DNA of 64,000 nt from Pseudacidovorax intermedius (GCF_003350475.1 NZ_QQAV01000016.1:45918-109917); one strand, 5' to 3'; shown: positions 1-9,148, counted from the stretch's first letter. The notes: generated from the sequence alone by a model not told the origin. Program-made: numbers and translations.

Positions 1-151
1 AGCCGCAGGCTGGGCGGTGCGCAGCCGTCGGCCGCGGTATGGCAGAGCGGCAGCCGGCCGGTACGCCGCGCGAGTTGCAGCCGCACAAGCGATGCCCGCA
101 AGGTCGGCATGCCAGGCTTTCGTAGACTCTGGACCTTTACAAAGGAATCCA

Positions 152-403
152 ATGGCAGAACCCAAGAGCGGCTTCGCACGTCCCATGACCCCCAGCGCAG
201 AACTGGCGGCCATCATCGGCTCGCAGCCGCAGCCGCGCACGCAAGTCACCAAGTTGATCTGGGACTACATCAAGGCAAACAACCTACAGAACCCCGCCAA
301 CAAGCGGAACATCCTGTGCGACGCCAAGCTCAAGGCTGTGATGGGGAAGGACGAGGTCACGATGTTCGAGATGACCGGCCTTGTCGGGAAACACCTGAGC
401 TGA
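152..403 (+). CDS. SWIB/MDM2-domain protein
   Basis: The 83-residue product is almost entirely one SWIB/MDM2 fold, seen in the segments LIWDYIKANNLQNP and MFEMTGLVGKHL. In eukaryotes this fold occurs in chromatin-remodelling subunits; in bacteria it is a small stand-alone protein, or is fused to topoisomerase I in chlamydiae, and its role is unclear. I chose the ATG at 152 because AAAGGA lies 5-10 bases upstream and the SWIB homology begins soon after it; the open frame extends upstream but that part looks non-coding. A strong terminator about 80 bases downstream suggests a single-gene transcript. The family call is secure; a DNA-associated role is inference. Confidence 0.85.
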   Translation: MAEPKSGFARPMTPSAELAAIIGSQPQPRTQVTKLIWDYIKANNLQNPANKRNILCDAKLKAVMGKDEVTMFEMTGLVGKHLS

Positions 404-482
404 TGTCTCATTGCCCGGCTGCAAGGTGATCCCCCCTCTCACCTCCCCTTGGTAAGCCGGGCGAGGTACTCCAAGCTCCATG

Positions 483-509
483 AAGACCTGCGCTCGCAGG
501 TCTTTTTTT
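483..509 (+). terminator. Intrinsic terminator after the SWIB gene
   Basis: AAGACCTGCG and CGCAGGTCTT form a perfect 10-bp inverted repeat two bases apart, followed directly by a seven-T run. It lies 80 bases past the SWIB stop codon in the right orientation. Confidence 0.9.
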
Positions 510-730
510 GTGTCACGCTGGCTCCAGCCCGGTACTTCGCTGGACCGCCCGGAGCCAGGACAGCAGATCAATCGATGCACTGGGCGACCGACACAGGCTG
601 GTGCTTCCTGAAGCTGACCCGGCGGGCGCTGCGTCTTCATGCGCCCGGCCCGACATTGCTGCGTCCATGGAAACGTTTGCCTACAAGCCGGCCGAGGCAA
701 ACACTGCCTTCGGCGCGTGCTGCGCAAGAT
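510..730. other. Gene-free stretch between terminator and DUF6157 remnant
   Basis: With the part before the terminator, about 330 bases lie between the SWIB stop and the end of the DUF6157 gene. Apart from the terminator I see no credible gene: the overlapping open frames are low-complexity, Arg/Pro/Ala-rich artefacts of high GC. Confidence 0.5.
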
Positions 731-1221
731 TCAACCTGGCCGCGGCGTGGAGCTATCGCCCGCAGGGCAGGAGTCCGTGCCCTCACGTCCCGAGGGTTCC
801 CCCTGGCGAGGAAGCCCGGCGGCCCGGTGATTGCGCATTCCGGCCACGATCTTCAGGTTCTTGCGCGTGATCAGTTCGCGGTAGGCCTCGGTGGCCACGT
901 CGTAGGCAGCGACCTTCGATTCGGCGTCATGGTGGAGGCCCCAACCGAACTGCTTGACCAGGGGCGAAGCGCGCAGGCAGGCCTGGGGCTTGGAAAAGAA
1001 CGCTGTGCGTGCCTGCCCGCGATCTTCCGGGGCAACGGCGTGGCGGATGGCGTGGACTTCGAACAGCAGGTCGTCGCTGGTGAAGTGGTAGGGCTGTGCG
1101 GTCAGGAGCTGGTGCTGAAGCTGCGCGATGGAGACTGCCTTCGATGGCACTTCGCCTTTGGATGCGGTGCAGTCGGGAGAGACGGCGAGAGGGTCGTGCG
1201 GGCCTGCGCCCTGGGTGCCAT
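731..1221 (-). pseudogene. DUF6157-family protein, frameshifted near its start
   Basis: Minus-strand residues such as SPDCTASKGEVPSK, PYHFTSDDLLFEVHA and ACLRASPLVKQFGWGLHHDA match the DUF6157 family, small proteins of unknown function. The expected N-terminus (about TTLIAVSPDC) is split between frames. An ATG at 1221 reads MAPRAQARTTL and then needs one extra base near 1187 to continue into AVSPDC. The in-frame alternative has no start codon in the right place and would run into cyoA. The C-terminus also continues about 35 residues past the usual family end (after GMRNHRA). I read this as a decayed gene, but a single-base sequencing error would give the same picture. Its start lies only 9 bases from the proposed cyoA start on the other strand. 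Confidence 0.6.
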
Positions 1222-1230
1222 CGACTGGCC

Positions 1231-2139
1231 GTGCCCGGCACGCTTCGACGCGCGGTGCTGGCAGCCCTGGCGCTGCTGCTGGGGGGCTGCGGCAGCATCG
1301 GCTTCCTGCATCCACACGGGCCGGTGGCCGCCACGCAGCGCGATCTCTTCTTCGAGGTCACGGGCTGGATGATGGTGGTGGTGCTGCCGGCCATCCTGCT
1401 CGTGCCCGTCATGGCCTGGCGCTACCGGCGCAGTGCGCGCCGCTCGGCCTGCCAACCGGACTGGAAGTTCTCGTGGCCGATCGAGATCGCGCTGGGGGGG
1501 GTGCCGGTGCTGCTGGTCGTCATCCTGGCGACGCTCATCGTCCGCAAGGCTGTCGCGCTCGACCCCTATGCACCCATCGCGTCGGGCCAGCCGCCGCTGG
1601 AGGTCGAGGTGATCGGCCTCGATGACAAGTGGCTGTTCGTCTATCCACAGGAGCAGGTGGCCGCCATCGGCGTGTTGCCGCTGCCGGTGGGGCGGCCGGT
1701 GCACTTCCGCCTCACCAGTGGCACCGTGATGCAGTCCTTCGCCATTCCCGCGCTGGGCAGTCGGATCTACGCCATGGCCGGCATGGTGACCGAGCTGAAC
1801 CTGCTGGCCGACCGGCCCGGCGTGCTGCTGGGCCAGAACACCCAGTTCAACGGCAGCGGCTTCCAGGCGCAGAAGTTCCAGGCGCGCGCCATGCCGCCCG
1901 CGGACTTCGCCCGCTGGATCGTGCAGGCCCGCGCCGCAGGCCGGCCCCTCGACGCCGCGGCCTATGCCCGCGTGGCCCGGCCCGGCCAGCTCGCCGACCT
2001 TCGACGGCACTTCGGCGTCGACCCGGCGCAGGGCCTCGTCTTCTCGGCCGTTCCGCCGGGCCTCTTCGACGGCGTGGTCGCGCAATCGCGGCCGGCCCTT
2101 CCCCATCCTCACACCGGAGCGGCCCATGCCCATCCATGA
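1231..2139 (+). CDS. cyoA: Cytochrome bo-type quinol oxidase subunit II (CyoA)
   Basis: Subunit II of a haem-copper quinol oxidase, which takes electrons from ubiquinol and sits in the inner membrane. From the GTG at 1231 the protein begins with a lipoprotein signal (hydrophobic run ending LLLGGC). Then come GPVAATQRDL, two membrane helices, the LDPY motif typical of CyoA, and a cupredoxin-like periplasmic domain. As in other quinol oxidases the CuA ligand set is not visible. The C-terminal FQARAMPPADFARWI is typical of CyoA. In-frame ATGs at 1144 and 1159 are possible starts but would precede the signal peptide. The gene overlaps the start of cyoB by 14 bases. No good ribosome site precedes the GTG, so the start is uncertain. 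Confidence 0.82.
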   Translation: MPGTLRRAVLAALALLLGGCGSIGFLHPHGPVAATQRDLFFEVTGWMMVVVLPAILLVPVMAWRYRRSARRSACQPDWKFSWPIEIALGGVPVLLVVILATLIVRKAVALDPYAPIASGQPPLEVEVIGLDDKWLFVYPQEQVAAIGVLPLPVGRPVHFRLTSGTVMQSFAIPALGSRIYAMAGMVTELNLLADRPGVLLGQNTQFNGSGFQAQKFQARAMPPADFARWIVQARAAGRPLDAAAYARVARPGQLADLRRHFGVDPAQGLVFSAVPPGLFDGVVAQSRPALPHPHTGAAHAHP

Positions 2140-4020
2140 CGGCTGGTGGGGCGTCGTGCTGGGACGCCTGTCCTTCGACGCCCTGCCTTTCTACAGTGCC
2201 ATCGCCACGGCCGCGGCCTCGCTCGTCGTGCTCGGTGCCCTGGGCGTCGCCGGCCTGCTCACCTGGCTGGGCCGCTGGGGCTGGCTCTGGCGCGAATGGC
2301 TCACCAGCCTGGACCACAAGAAGATCGGCATGATGTACGTGGTGCTGTCGCTGGTCATGCTGTCGCGCGGCGTGATCGAGGGCGCGCTGATGCGGGCGCA
2401 GCAGGCGGTGGCCCTGGACAGCCCCGGCTTTCTGCCGCCGGAGCATTTCGCCCAGCTCTTCTCTACGCACGGCTCGATCATGGTCTTCTTCATGGCCATG
2501 CCCTTCCTGACGGGCCTCATCAACTTCGTGCTGCCGCTGCAGCTGGGCGCGCGGGACGTGTCCTTTCCGCTGCTCAATTCGATGTCGCTGTGGCTCACGG
2601 CGGGCGGCGCCGGGCTGATGATGGTGTCGCTGGTCCTCGGCAAGTTCTCCACCGGCGGCTGGAGCGGCTATCCGCCGTACACCGAGGCCGCGTTCAACCC
2701 GGGCGTGGGGCCGGACTACTGGATCTGGGCCGTCACGCTCGGCTCCATCGCCTCCACCATGACGGGCATCAACGTGGCGGTCACGGTCTACAAGCGGCGC
2801 TGCCCGGGCATGACGCTGATGCGCATGCCGCTGTTCTGCTGGACGGCGTTGTGCACCGCCATCCTGATGATCTTCGCCATGCCACCGCTCACCGTGGCCA
2901 CCGGGCTGCTGGCGCTGGACCGCTACGCCGGCATGCACTTCTTCACCAACGATGCCGGCGGCAACATGATGAACTTTGCCAATCTGTTCTGGCTGTTCGG
3001 GCATCCGGAGGTCTACATCCTCATCCTGCCGGCCTTCGGCGTGTATTCGCAGGTCATCTCCAACTTCTCGTCCAAGGTGCTCTACGGCTACGACTCGCTG
3101 ATCGCGGCCACCATGTGCATCGCCGTGCTCTCGTTCACCGTGTGGGTGCACCACTTCTTCACCATGGGCCAGAGCGCCAAGCTCAACGCCGTGTTCGGCA
3201 TCGCCACCATGGCCATCGGCATTCCCACCGGCGTGAAGGTGTTCGACTGGATCCTCACCATGTTCCGCGGCCGGGTGCGCCTGTCGGTGCCCATGCTCTA
3301 TGCCCTGGCCTTCATGGTGCTGTTCGTCATGGGCGGCCTCACCGGCGTGCTGCTGGCCAACCCGGCCATCGACTACCAGGTGCACAACTCGGTGTTCCTG
3401 GTCGCGCACTTCCACAACATGCTGATCCCCGGCCTGCTCTACGGCCTGCTGGCTGCCTACACCTACTGGTTCCCCAAGGCCTTCGGCTTCCGGCTGCACG
3501 AGGGCTGGGGCCGCATCGCCTGCGGCTGATCGTCTCCGTCCGCCAGCGCGCCGCCCTGGCCGTGCCGGGCGGCGACCCCTGGAATGCGCGCACGCTGGAG
3601 TGGTCCATTCCCTGTCCGGCGCCGCACTACAACTATGCGGTGCTGCCGGTCGTGCACGCTCGTGACGCCTTCCATGCCGCCAAGGCCGCGGACACCGCCT
3701 ACCCGCTCACGCGCGATTACGAAGACATCGAGATGCCCCGCAACACCGGCACCGGCGTGGTGATGGGCGTGGCGCTGGCGGCGGCCTGCTTCGGCCTGGT
3801 CTGGTGGATGTGGTGGCTGGCCGTGGCGGGCCTCGTCGTGGCGGTCGGGGCCGTGGTCGCGCGCAGCTTTGCCACCGACACCCTGCACCGCATCCCCGCC
3901 GCCGAGGTGCGCCGGCAGGACCAGGCCTGGCTCGCCTTCGCCCGCGCATTGCCGTGCACGGGCCGCGAGGCCGAGGCGAGCCCCGCCAACCGCGGCATGG
4001 CCGAGGCGGCCGGCGTATGA
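2126..4020 (+). pseudogene. cyoB: Quinol oxidase subunit I (CyoB), internal deletion with frame change
   Basis: The first reading frame (2126-3529) gives 467 residues of a clear CyoB: LDHKKIGMMYV, LFSTHGSIM with a haem-b ligand His, GHPEVYILILP with a CuB His and Tyr, WVHHFFTMG, and VAHFHNMLIPG with the distal haem ligands. It stops right after HEGWGRIACG. CyoB homology resumes in another frame from about 3520 (LIVSVRQRAALAVPGGDPW, then ARTLEWSIPCPAPHYNYAVLP) and runs to 4020. Compared with E. coli CyoB, about 60 residues holding two membrane helices are missing at the junction, and the frame changes. A homopolymer read error would not remove about 180 bases, so either the gene is broken in this strain or the assembly is collapsed. 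A 467-residue fragment retaining all metal ligands could still be made. Neighbouring cyoA, cyoC and cyoD look intact. Confidence 0.85.
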
Positions 4021-4643
4021 GCGCCGCGCCGCCCAGCCGGCATCCCGGCATCAACCTCGGCCAGACCGACGCACCGGCCCATCGCGAGGCGGAAGAGACG
4101 GTCTTCGGCTTCTGGATCTTCCTGATGAGCGACCTGGTGCTGTTCGCCCTGCTCTTCGCGACCTACGCGGCCATGCTCGGCGCGACGAATGGCGGCCCCG
4201 GCCCGCGCGACGTGCTGGAGCTGCGCAGCGTCGGCGCGCAGACCGCGCTGCTGCTGCTGTCGAGCCTGAGCTTCGGCATGGCCTCCATCGCCATGAAGTA
4301 CGGCGCGCCGGTGCGCCGCCTCCAGCTGTGGCTGGGGCTCACGCTGCTGCTCGGGCTGGCCTTCCTGGGCCTGTCGCTGCGCGAGTCCGCGCATCTGGCG
4401 GCAGAGGGTGCCGTGCCGCAGCACAGCGGCTGGCTGTCGTCCTTCTTCGCGCTCGTGGGCACCCATGGCCTGCACGTGGCCCTGGGGTGCTTCTGGATCG
4501 GCGTGATGATGGTGCAGGTGCGCGTGTTCGGCGTGCAGCGGCCCGTCAAGCTGCGCCTGCTGCGGCTGGGCCTTTTCTGGCACATGCTGGACGTGGTGTG
4601 GATCTTCCTGTTCTCGGTCGTCTACCTGGGGGGCCTGGCATGA
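4017..4643 (+). CDS. cyoC: Quinol oxidase subunit III (CyoC)
   Basis: A 208-residue, five-helix membrane protein of the haem-copper oxidase subunit III family. The N-terminal FGFWIFLMSDLVLFA, GTHGLHVALGCFWI and the C-terminal FWHMLDVVWIFLFSVVYL are diagnostic. Its ATG overlaps the last codon of the cyoB second fragment (ATGA), so translational coupling to cyoB is expected; the upstream frameshift would disturb that coupling. Subunit III stabilises the complex and lines oxygen access to subunit I. Confidence 0.92.
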   Translation: MSAAPPSRHPGINLGQTDAPAHREAEETVFGFWIFLMSDLVLFALLFATYAAMLGATNGGPGPRDVLELRSVGAQTALLLLSSLSFGMASIAMKYGAPVRRLQLWLGLTLLLGLAFLGLSLRESAHLAAEGAVPQHSGWLSSFFALVGTHGLHVALGCFWIGVMMVQVRVFGVQRPVKLRLLRLGLFWHMLDVVWIFLFSVVYLGGLA

Positions 4644-5023
4644 GCGGACACCCGTCCGATTCGGACGCCCCGCGCGACGCCGGTGAGGCCGGGCGGGCAT
4701 TCGCGCAAGGCGAGGACGTGCGGCAGGAGAAGCGCCGCGAGCTGCGCGCCTACCTCAGCGGCTTCGTCATCTCGGTGCTGCTGACCGCCCTGCCCTTCGC
4801 GCTGGTGGCCGGCGGCTGGGCCACCGGGCTGCGCGCCTATGCCGTCATCGGCGCAGCCGCGCTGGTGCAGGTGGCCGTGCACTTCCGCTTCTTCCTGCAC
4901 ATCGGCCTGGGCCGCTCCACGCGCGACGACCTGCAGCTGATCCTGTTCACCGCGCTGATCATCGTGCTGATGGTGGGCGGCACGCTGTGGATCCTGGGGA
5001 ATCTGCATGCGCGGATGATGTAG
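4640..5023 (+). CDS. cyoD: Quinol oxidase subunit IV (CyoD)
   Basis: A 127-residue protein with a charged N-terminal tail and three membrane helices. LRAYLSGFVISVLLTALPFA and VHFRFFLHI are typical CyoD segments. It overlaps cyoC by ATGA. CyoD is an accessory subunit that supports assembly of the CuB site. The operon ends here: the haem O synthase gene cyoE, common at this position in other bacteria, is absent, and the next gene is convergent. A short GC hairpin (5031-5045) follows but lacks a T run. Confidence 0.9.
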   Translation: MSGHPSDSDAPRDAGEAGRAFAQGEDVRQEKRRELRAYLSGFVISVLLTALPFALVAGGWATGLRAYAVIGAAALVQVAVHFRFFLHIGLGRSTRDDLQLILFTALIIVLMVGGTLWILGNLHARMM

Positions 5024-5113
5024 CCGGACCGGCGGCGTGGCCGCCGTGAGTCCGCTGGCTCTTCCGCTGGGGTTGGCGGCTCTCCTCCTCGAGCCGGCGA
5101 GCAGCCGGCGCCC

Positions 5114-6688
5114 CTACTCCTTCCACGCCGTCCAGGCCAGCGGGCGGCCAGAAGCCCACGGCTGATAACCGCGAACGGACCGCCCCACCGCTTCGACCGT
5201 CGGTGCGTAGAACAGGCCGATGATGGGTACCTCGACGCGCATCTGCGCGTGCATGCGACGGAAGATGGCGGCCCGGGCGTCCTGGTCGGTGATGGACGAG
5301 CTCTCTTCCAGCAACTCGCGAGCGCTCTGGCTGCCCCACTGGGCCCACTTGGCCGTGGCCTTGTCTGCAACGAACGCCGCATACATCAGGCTCGGGTCGA
5401 AACGCGGCGAGAACGCAAAGGAGGACAGCTGAAAGCGGCCATTGACATAGTTGTCGAGCTGCGCAGACCAGTCCAGCACCTCGAGCTGCACATTGAGCCC
5501 GACGGCGCTGAGCATCGCCTGGATCATCACGGCGCTGTCGTACATGCCCACCGTGCGCTTGTTGGTCTGCAGCTTGATCACCTCGCCCTTGTAGCCCGCC
5601 TTGCGGATCAATGCCGCGGCGGCGGCGGGGTCGTACTTGGGCCATTCGAGGAATTCCGGCGAGAACGCCCGCATGCTCTCTGCGACGCCCGAAGGGTTGG
5701 GCTTGGCCAGGCCGTTGCTGCGCACGGCGGTGAGCTGCGCCAGATCGATGCCGTGGGCAATGGCCTGCCGGAGGTTCTGGTTCTTCAGCAGCGGATCGTC
5801 GGTCTGGATCAGCAGCGCCGACCAGGTCAGGCCAGGCGCCGTCATCACCTTGACACCAGCGGCCTTGAGCTCCGCCATCTTGCTCGAGTCGAGATCCGGA
5901 ACGATGTCCACGGCACCGGTCTTCACCGCTGCCGAAGCCGCATCGGCATCGGGGATCACCTGGAAGCGCACGGCATCCACATAGGCGATGCGGGCCCCCG
6001 AATAGCCGCTGGCGGGCTCCCTGGAGGGAACATAGCCTTCATAACGGCTCAGGCTCAAGGCATCGCCGCGCTTCCAGGTGCCCATCTTGAATGGCCCGGT
6101 CCCGATCGGCGTCCAGCTGCCATCGGCACCTGCACTCGCCGGGCTGGCGACCAGCACGCCGCACTGCACATTGGCCAGTTGCGTGAGGAACAGCCCGGAA
6201 GGCTTCGCCAGTCTGAAAACGACGGTCGATGGATCGGGGGTCTCGACCGCCTCGACCTTGAGGCCCGCCTGGCCATTGAAGAAGCGGGCGCACAGCCAGT
6301 TCGCCTGGGACATCTTGCGCTCCCAGCTCCACTTCACGGCCGCCGAGCTCAGCTTCTCGCCGTTGTGGAAGCTCACGCCTTCACGCAGCTTGAAGGTGTA
6401 GCTCAGGCCGTCCGGCGAGATCGACCAACTGCTCGCCAGCGCCGGCCCCACGCTCAGATCGGTCCGATAGCCGACCAGGCCTTCGAAGAGGTGATTCACC
6501 ACGATGTCCGAATTGGAGTCGCGATTGATACCGGGCTCCAGGCTGCGCGGATCGGCATTGACGGCGATGACCAAGGTACCGCCCCGCTTCGGGGCATCCG
6601 CCGCCCGGGCCGCAGCGGGCGCGAGCGCGACCCACACGCTGGCGGCGAGCAGCACGCAGCGAAGCCCGATCGAGATGGGTGATTTCAT
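5114..6688 (-). CDS. ABC transporter substrate-binding protein, family 5 (peptide/nickel type)
   Basis: A 524-residue periplasmic binding protein of the DppA/OppA class. A signal peptide ends near AAARAADAPKRG, followed by GTLVIAVNADPRSLEP, HLFEGLVGY and LSYTFKLREGVSFHNG, all typical of the family. I chose the ATG at 6688 because it starts the signal peptide; an upstream ATG at 6736 would put a Pro/His-rich tail in front. No permease gene lies beside it on this strand. The likely partners are the two permeases and the double ATPase at 12.8-16.3 kb on the plus strand, since no other family-5 binding protein is present. It probably delivers the amide or peptide-like substrate of this island; the ligand is unknown. 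Confidence 0.9.
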   Translation of the reverse strand: MKSPISIGLRCVLLAASVWVALAPAAARAADAPKRGGTLVIAVNADPRSLEPGINRDSNSDIVVNHLFEGLVGYRTDLSVGPALASSWSISPDGLSYTFKLREGVSFHNGEKLSSAAVKWSWERKMSQANWLCARFFNGQAGLKVEAVETPDPSTVVFRLAKPSGLFLTQLANVQCGVLVASPASAGADGSWTPIGTGPFKMGTWKRGDALSLSRYEGYVPSREPASGYSGARIAYVDAVRFQVIPDADAASAAVKTGAVDIVPDLDSSKMAELKAAGVKVMTAPGLTWSALLIQTDDPLLKNQNLRQAIAHGIDLAQLTAVRSNGLAKPNPSGVAESMRAFSPEFLEWPKYDPAAAAALIRKAGYKGEVIKLQTNKRTVGMYDSAVMIQAMLSAVGLNVQLEVLDWSAQLDNYVNGRFQLSSFAFSPRFDPSLMYAAFVADKATAKWAQWGSQSARELLEESSSITDQDARAAIFRRMHAQMRVEVPIIGLFYAPTVEAVGRSVRGYQPWASGRPLAWTAWKE

Positions 6689-6773
6689 GGTGTCCGTGTT
6701 CCTATGGTGGGGTGGGGATGGGCACAGGCAACGCACCTGTGGAAGAGAGCAACAGGAGGCGTCAGCCGGGCAG

Positions 6774-7634
6774 TCACCCGTCCGACGGGGGCGATCCGAG
6801 ACAGCTGGCGAAGAAGGCCTTCACCGACGGCAGCAATGGCTTCTGCTGGTGATCCGCACCGGCCACGATGTCGTGGCGGACCTCGACGCCCTGCGTCTGC
6901 AGACTCGTCTTCAGCGCCACCATGCGTTCGAGTCGGTTGTGGCCGTGGGTATCGAACGCCGGCTGCCACCACGGGTGATGCGGCGAGAGCGCGATCTCCC
7001 AGGTCTCGGTGTCCTCGCCACCGACGACCATATGGACCGCGACTTTGCGGATGGCGTCCAGATCGAGGGGCCTGCCGAAGATTCGCTCGAAGTCGCCCAC
7101 GCCCGCCAGCCAGGGGGTCTGTGCATCCAGAAGCGTCACGATGCCCGGGGCACCGATGGACACCGCGGCCAGCCGCTGCGGATGGGCATAGAGAAAGCGA
7201 TGGGCAAAGTGCCCGCCGCCCGAAAAGCCGAAGAGATGGAAACGCCGTGCGTCGAGCCGGTAGATGCGGGACACCTCCTCGATCATCGACAGCAGGACCA
7301 GGTCGTACGCAGGCCCTTCACCGCTCGCACCACGCAGCCGCTTGTAGCTCGACAGCTCGCGCGGCGAGGTGATGCCGGCAGGAAAAAGCGGCGCCAGCAC
7401 CAGGAGCCGGTGGCGTTCGGCCAGGTCGATGAAGTCGTCCCTGCAGGCGCCGTTGTCGCGGCGGGTGCCATGCACCACCACCAGCAGGCGCAGGCGCTCC
7501 GTGCCGCGCTCGTCATAGCTTTCGGGCACGTAGGCGCAGTACGAGAAGCGCGGGTCGGCGGCGCAGACCTGGACGGCCGTGCGGCCGATGTCGTAGTAGG
7601 ACAGCTGGGCGCCGTGCCCGGTTCGCTTGTGCAT
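6774..7634 (-). CDS. Alpha/beta hydrolase (esterase/depolymerase-like)
   Basis: A 286-residue alpha/beta hydrolase. LLVVVHGTRRDNG supplies the oxyanion region, GFSGGGHFAHRFL holds the nucleophilic Ser elbow (GFSGG), and GADHQQKP near the C-terminus carries the likely catalytic His. The overall shape resembles PHB-depolymerase-like and feruloyl-esterase-like serine hydrolases. The ATG at 7634 is preceded by AGAGAGAGG, a good ribosome site, and lies 26 bases after the amidase stop, so the two are probably co-transcribed. It lacks an obvious signal peptide, suggesting a cytoplasmic enzyme acting on the imported compound, perhaps on an ester or a second amide bond. Substrate unknown. Confidence 0.8.
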   Translation of the reverse strand: MHKRTGHGAQLSYYDIGRTAVQVCAADPRFSYCAYVPESYDERGTERLRLLVVVHGTRRDNGACRDDFIDLAERHRLLVLAPLFPAGITSPRELSSYKRLRGASGEGPAYDLVLLSMIEEVSRIYRLDARRFHLFGFSGGGHFAHRFLYAHPQRLAAVSIGAPGIVTLLDAQTPWLAGVGDFERIFGRPLDLDAIRKVAVHMVVGGEDTETWEIALSPHHPWWQPAFDTHGHNRLERMVALKTSLQTQGVEVRHDIVAGADHQQKPLLPSVKAFFASCLGSPPSDG

Positions 7635-7660
7635 GGTGCAAGGCCTCTCTCTGGGGCAGC

Positions 7661-9148
7661 TCAGCGCGGATCGATGGGGCACAGCCGCGGCATGGCCGCT
7701 TCGATCACGAAGCCGGCGGCAAAGCACAGGTCTTCGCGCCCCGGGGCGGCCACCAGCTGCACACCGGTGGGCAGGTCGATGCGGCCGTGCACGGCATCGA
7801 CACCCGCCAGTCCGGTGGGCACCGACAGCGCGGGCAGGCCCAGCACCGAGATCGCCAGCAGCGGGGCCTGTGCACGCATGACCTGTGCCGCCATGGCGGG
7901 CGACTCCACATCCGCCAGTCGGGCAAAGGGCGGCTGCAGCGAAGTCGGCATCACGATCACCGGCCATTCGGCCAGAAAGCGCTGCCATTGCCGCAGCAGG
8001 CCATGCCGTCGAGCGACCGCGGCAAGGCCATCGGCGGCCGTGAACTCTCCGAGCGCCTGGCGCCAGTACGCGACCGCCGTCACGATGTTCGGATCGCCCG
8101 CCGCAGGAAGCACGGGATCCAGCGCACCCATGAGATCCGGGATGGTGATGGCGGCCCACATCCGGTGGAGTTCATCCAGGCCGGGCGGCACCGCCTCCAC
8201 CACGTCCCAGCCGGCGGCGGCCAGCGCCTGCGCCGCCTGTTCCACCGCGCGAACCGCGGTGGGATGGCAGTCGGGCCAGGCGCTGCGCGCGAGCACTGCG
8301 GCCCGGCGTGGTGCGGGGTGGAGCGGCGCAGGCATCGACCCTGTGCGGGGATCGTCGATATGCGGCACCGCCATCGCGGCGAATGCCAGCTCCACGTCCC
8401 GCACGGTCCGCGCGATGGGCCCCTGCACCGCCATCAGTTGAGACGCCACGGAGCCCGCTCCCTTGGCCGTGGCGTTGAACGAAGGCACGCGCCCGTACGA
8501 GGGCCGCAGGCCCACCAGGCCATTGCAGAAGGCGGGATAGCGCACCGAGCCGCCGATGTCGTTGCCATGGGCGATGGGAACCATGCCGCTGGACACGGAC
8601 GCCGCGGCGCCACCCGAGGAGCCGCCCACCGTGTATTCGCGGTGCCAGGGGTTGTAGGTGGCGCCATGCAGCGTGTTGTCGGTGAACCAGCGCATCGAGT
8701 ACACCGGCGCATTGGTGCGGCCCACGACAATGGCCCCCGCTGCGCGCAGGTTGGCAACCACGGGGTTGTCGGCGGCAGCGACCAGGTCCTGATAGAGCGC
8801 CGTGCCGTTGTCGGTGGGATGCCCCCGCTGATCGATGTTGATCTTCACCGTCACCGGCACCCCATGCAGGGCCCCCAATGGCTGCCCGTCGGCCGCTGCG
8901 CGGTCCGCGAGTTCGGCCGCCCGCCGCGCCTCGTCGTCCATCCGCCGGACCACGGCGTTCACCGCCGGATTCACCTCTTCGATGCGCGCCAACGCGGCCT
9001 CCACCAGCGCCGCAGCGGTCAGCTCCCGTTTGGCCACCCGGGCTGCCATGGTGGCAGCATCGAGCCTGTGAAGCGCCTCCGACGGGGCCGCCTCCGATCG
9101 ATGGACAGGCGACGAGGAGGTAGAGCGGGCAAGGGGCCGATCGGACAT
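7661..9148 (-). CDS. Amidase-signature hydrolase
   Basis: A 495-residue amidase-signature enzyme with the full Ser-cisSer-Lys triad: Lys102 (GVPVTVKINID), cis-Ser177 in GGSSGG and nucleophile Ser201 in DIGGSVRYP. The 75- and 24-residue spacings match fatty acid amide hydrolase. These enzymes hydrolyse amides to acid plus amine or ammonia; the family includes 6-aminohexanoate cyclic-dimer hydrolase, indoleacetamide hydrolase and aryl acylamidases. There is no GatA context (no gatB or gatC). It is the first gene of the minus arm, divergent from a GntR regulator with a 49-base gap. The start at 9148 has a weak GGAA site. It is probably the entry or central enzyme of the island; the specific amide is unknown. 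Confidence 0.9.
   Translation of the reverse strand: MSDRPLARSTSSSPVHRSEAAPSEALHRLDAATMAARVAKRELTAAALVEAALARIEEVNPAVNAVVRRMDDEARRAAELADRAAADGQPLGALHGVPVTVKINIDQRGHPTDNGTALYQDLVAAADNPVVANLRAAGAIVVGRTNAPVYSMRWFTDNTLHGATYNPWHREYTVGGSSGGAAASVSSGMVPIAHGNDIGGSVRYPAFCNGLVGLRPSYGRVPSFNATAKGAGSVASQLMAVQGPIARTVRDVELAFAAMAVPHIDDPRTGSMPAPLHPAPRRAAVLARSAWPDCHPTAVRAVEQAAQALAAAGWDVVEAVPPGLDELHRMWAAITIPDLMGALDPVLPAAGDPNIVTAVAYWRQALGEFTAADGLAAVARRHGLLRQWQRFLAEWPVIVMPTSLQPPFARLADVESPAMAAQVMRAQAPLLAISVLGLPALSVPTGLAGVDAVHGRIDLPTGVQLVAAPGREDLCFAAGFVIEAAMPRLCPIDPR

Noticed and set aside
1847..3499. A 550-codon His/Gly/Arg-rich minus-strand frame opposite cyoAB
   Set aside because: Its repeats are the complement of hydrophobic codons in cyoB; no ribosome site or homology.
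5031..5045. GGCGGC-GTG-GCCGCC hairpin after cyoD as a terminator
   Set aside because: No T run follows and such short GC hairpins are expected by chance in this composition.
7661..9148. GatA (Glu-tRNA amidotransferase subunit)
   Set aside because: No gatB or gatC neighbour, and context plus the DNGTALYQ-type segment fit a catabolic amidase.
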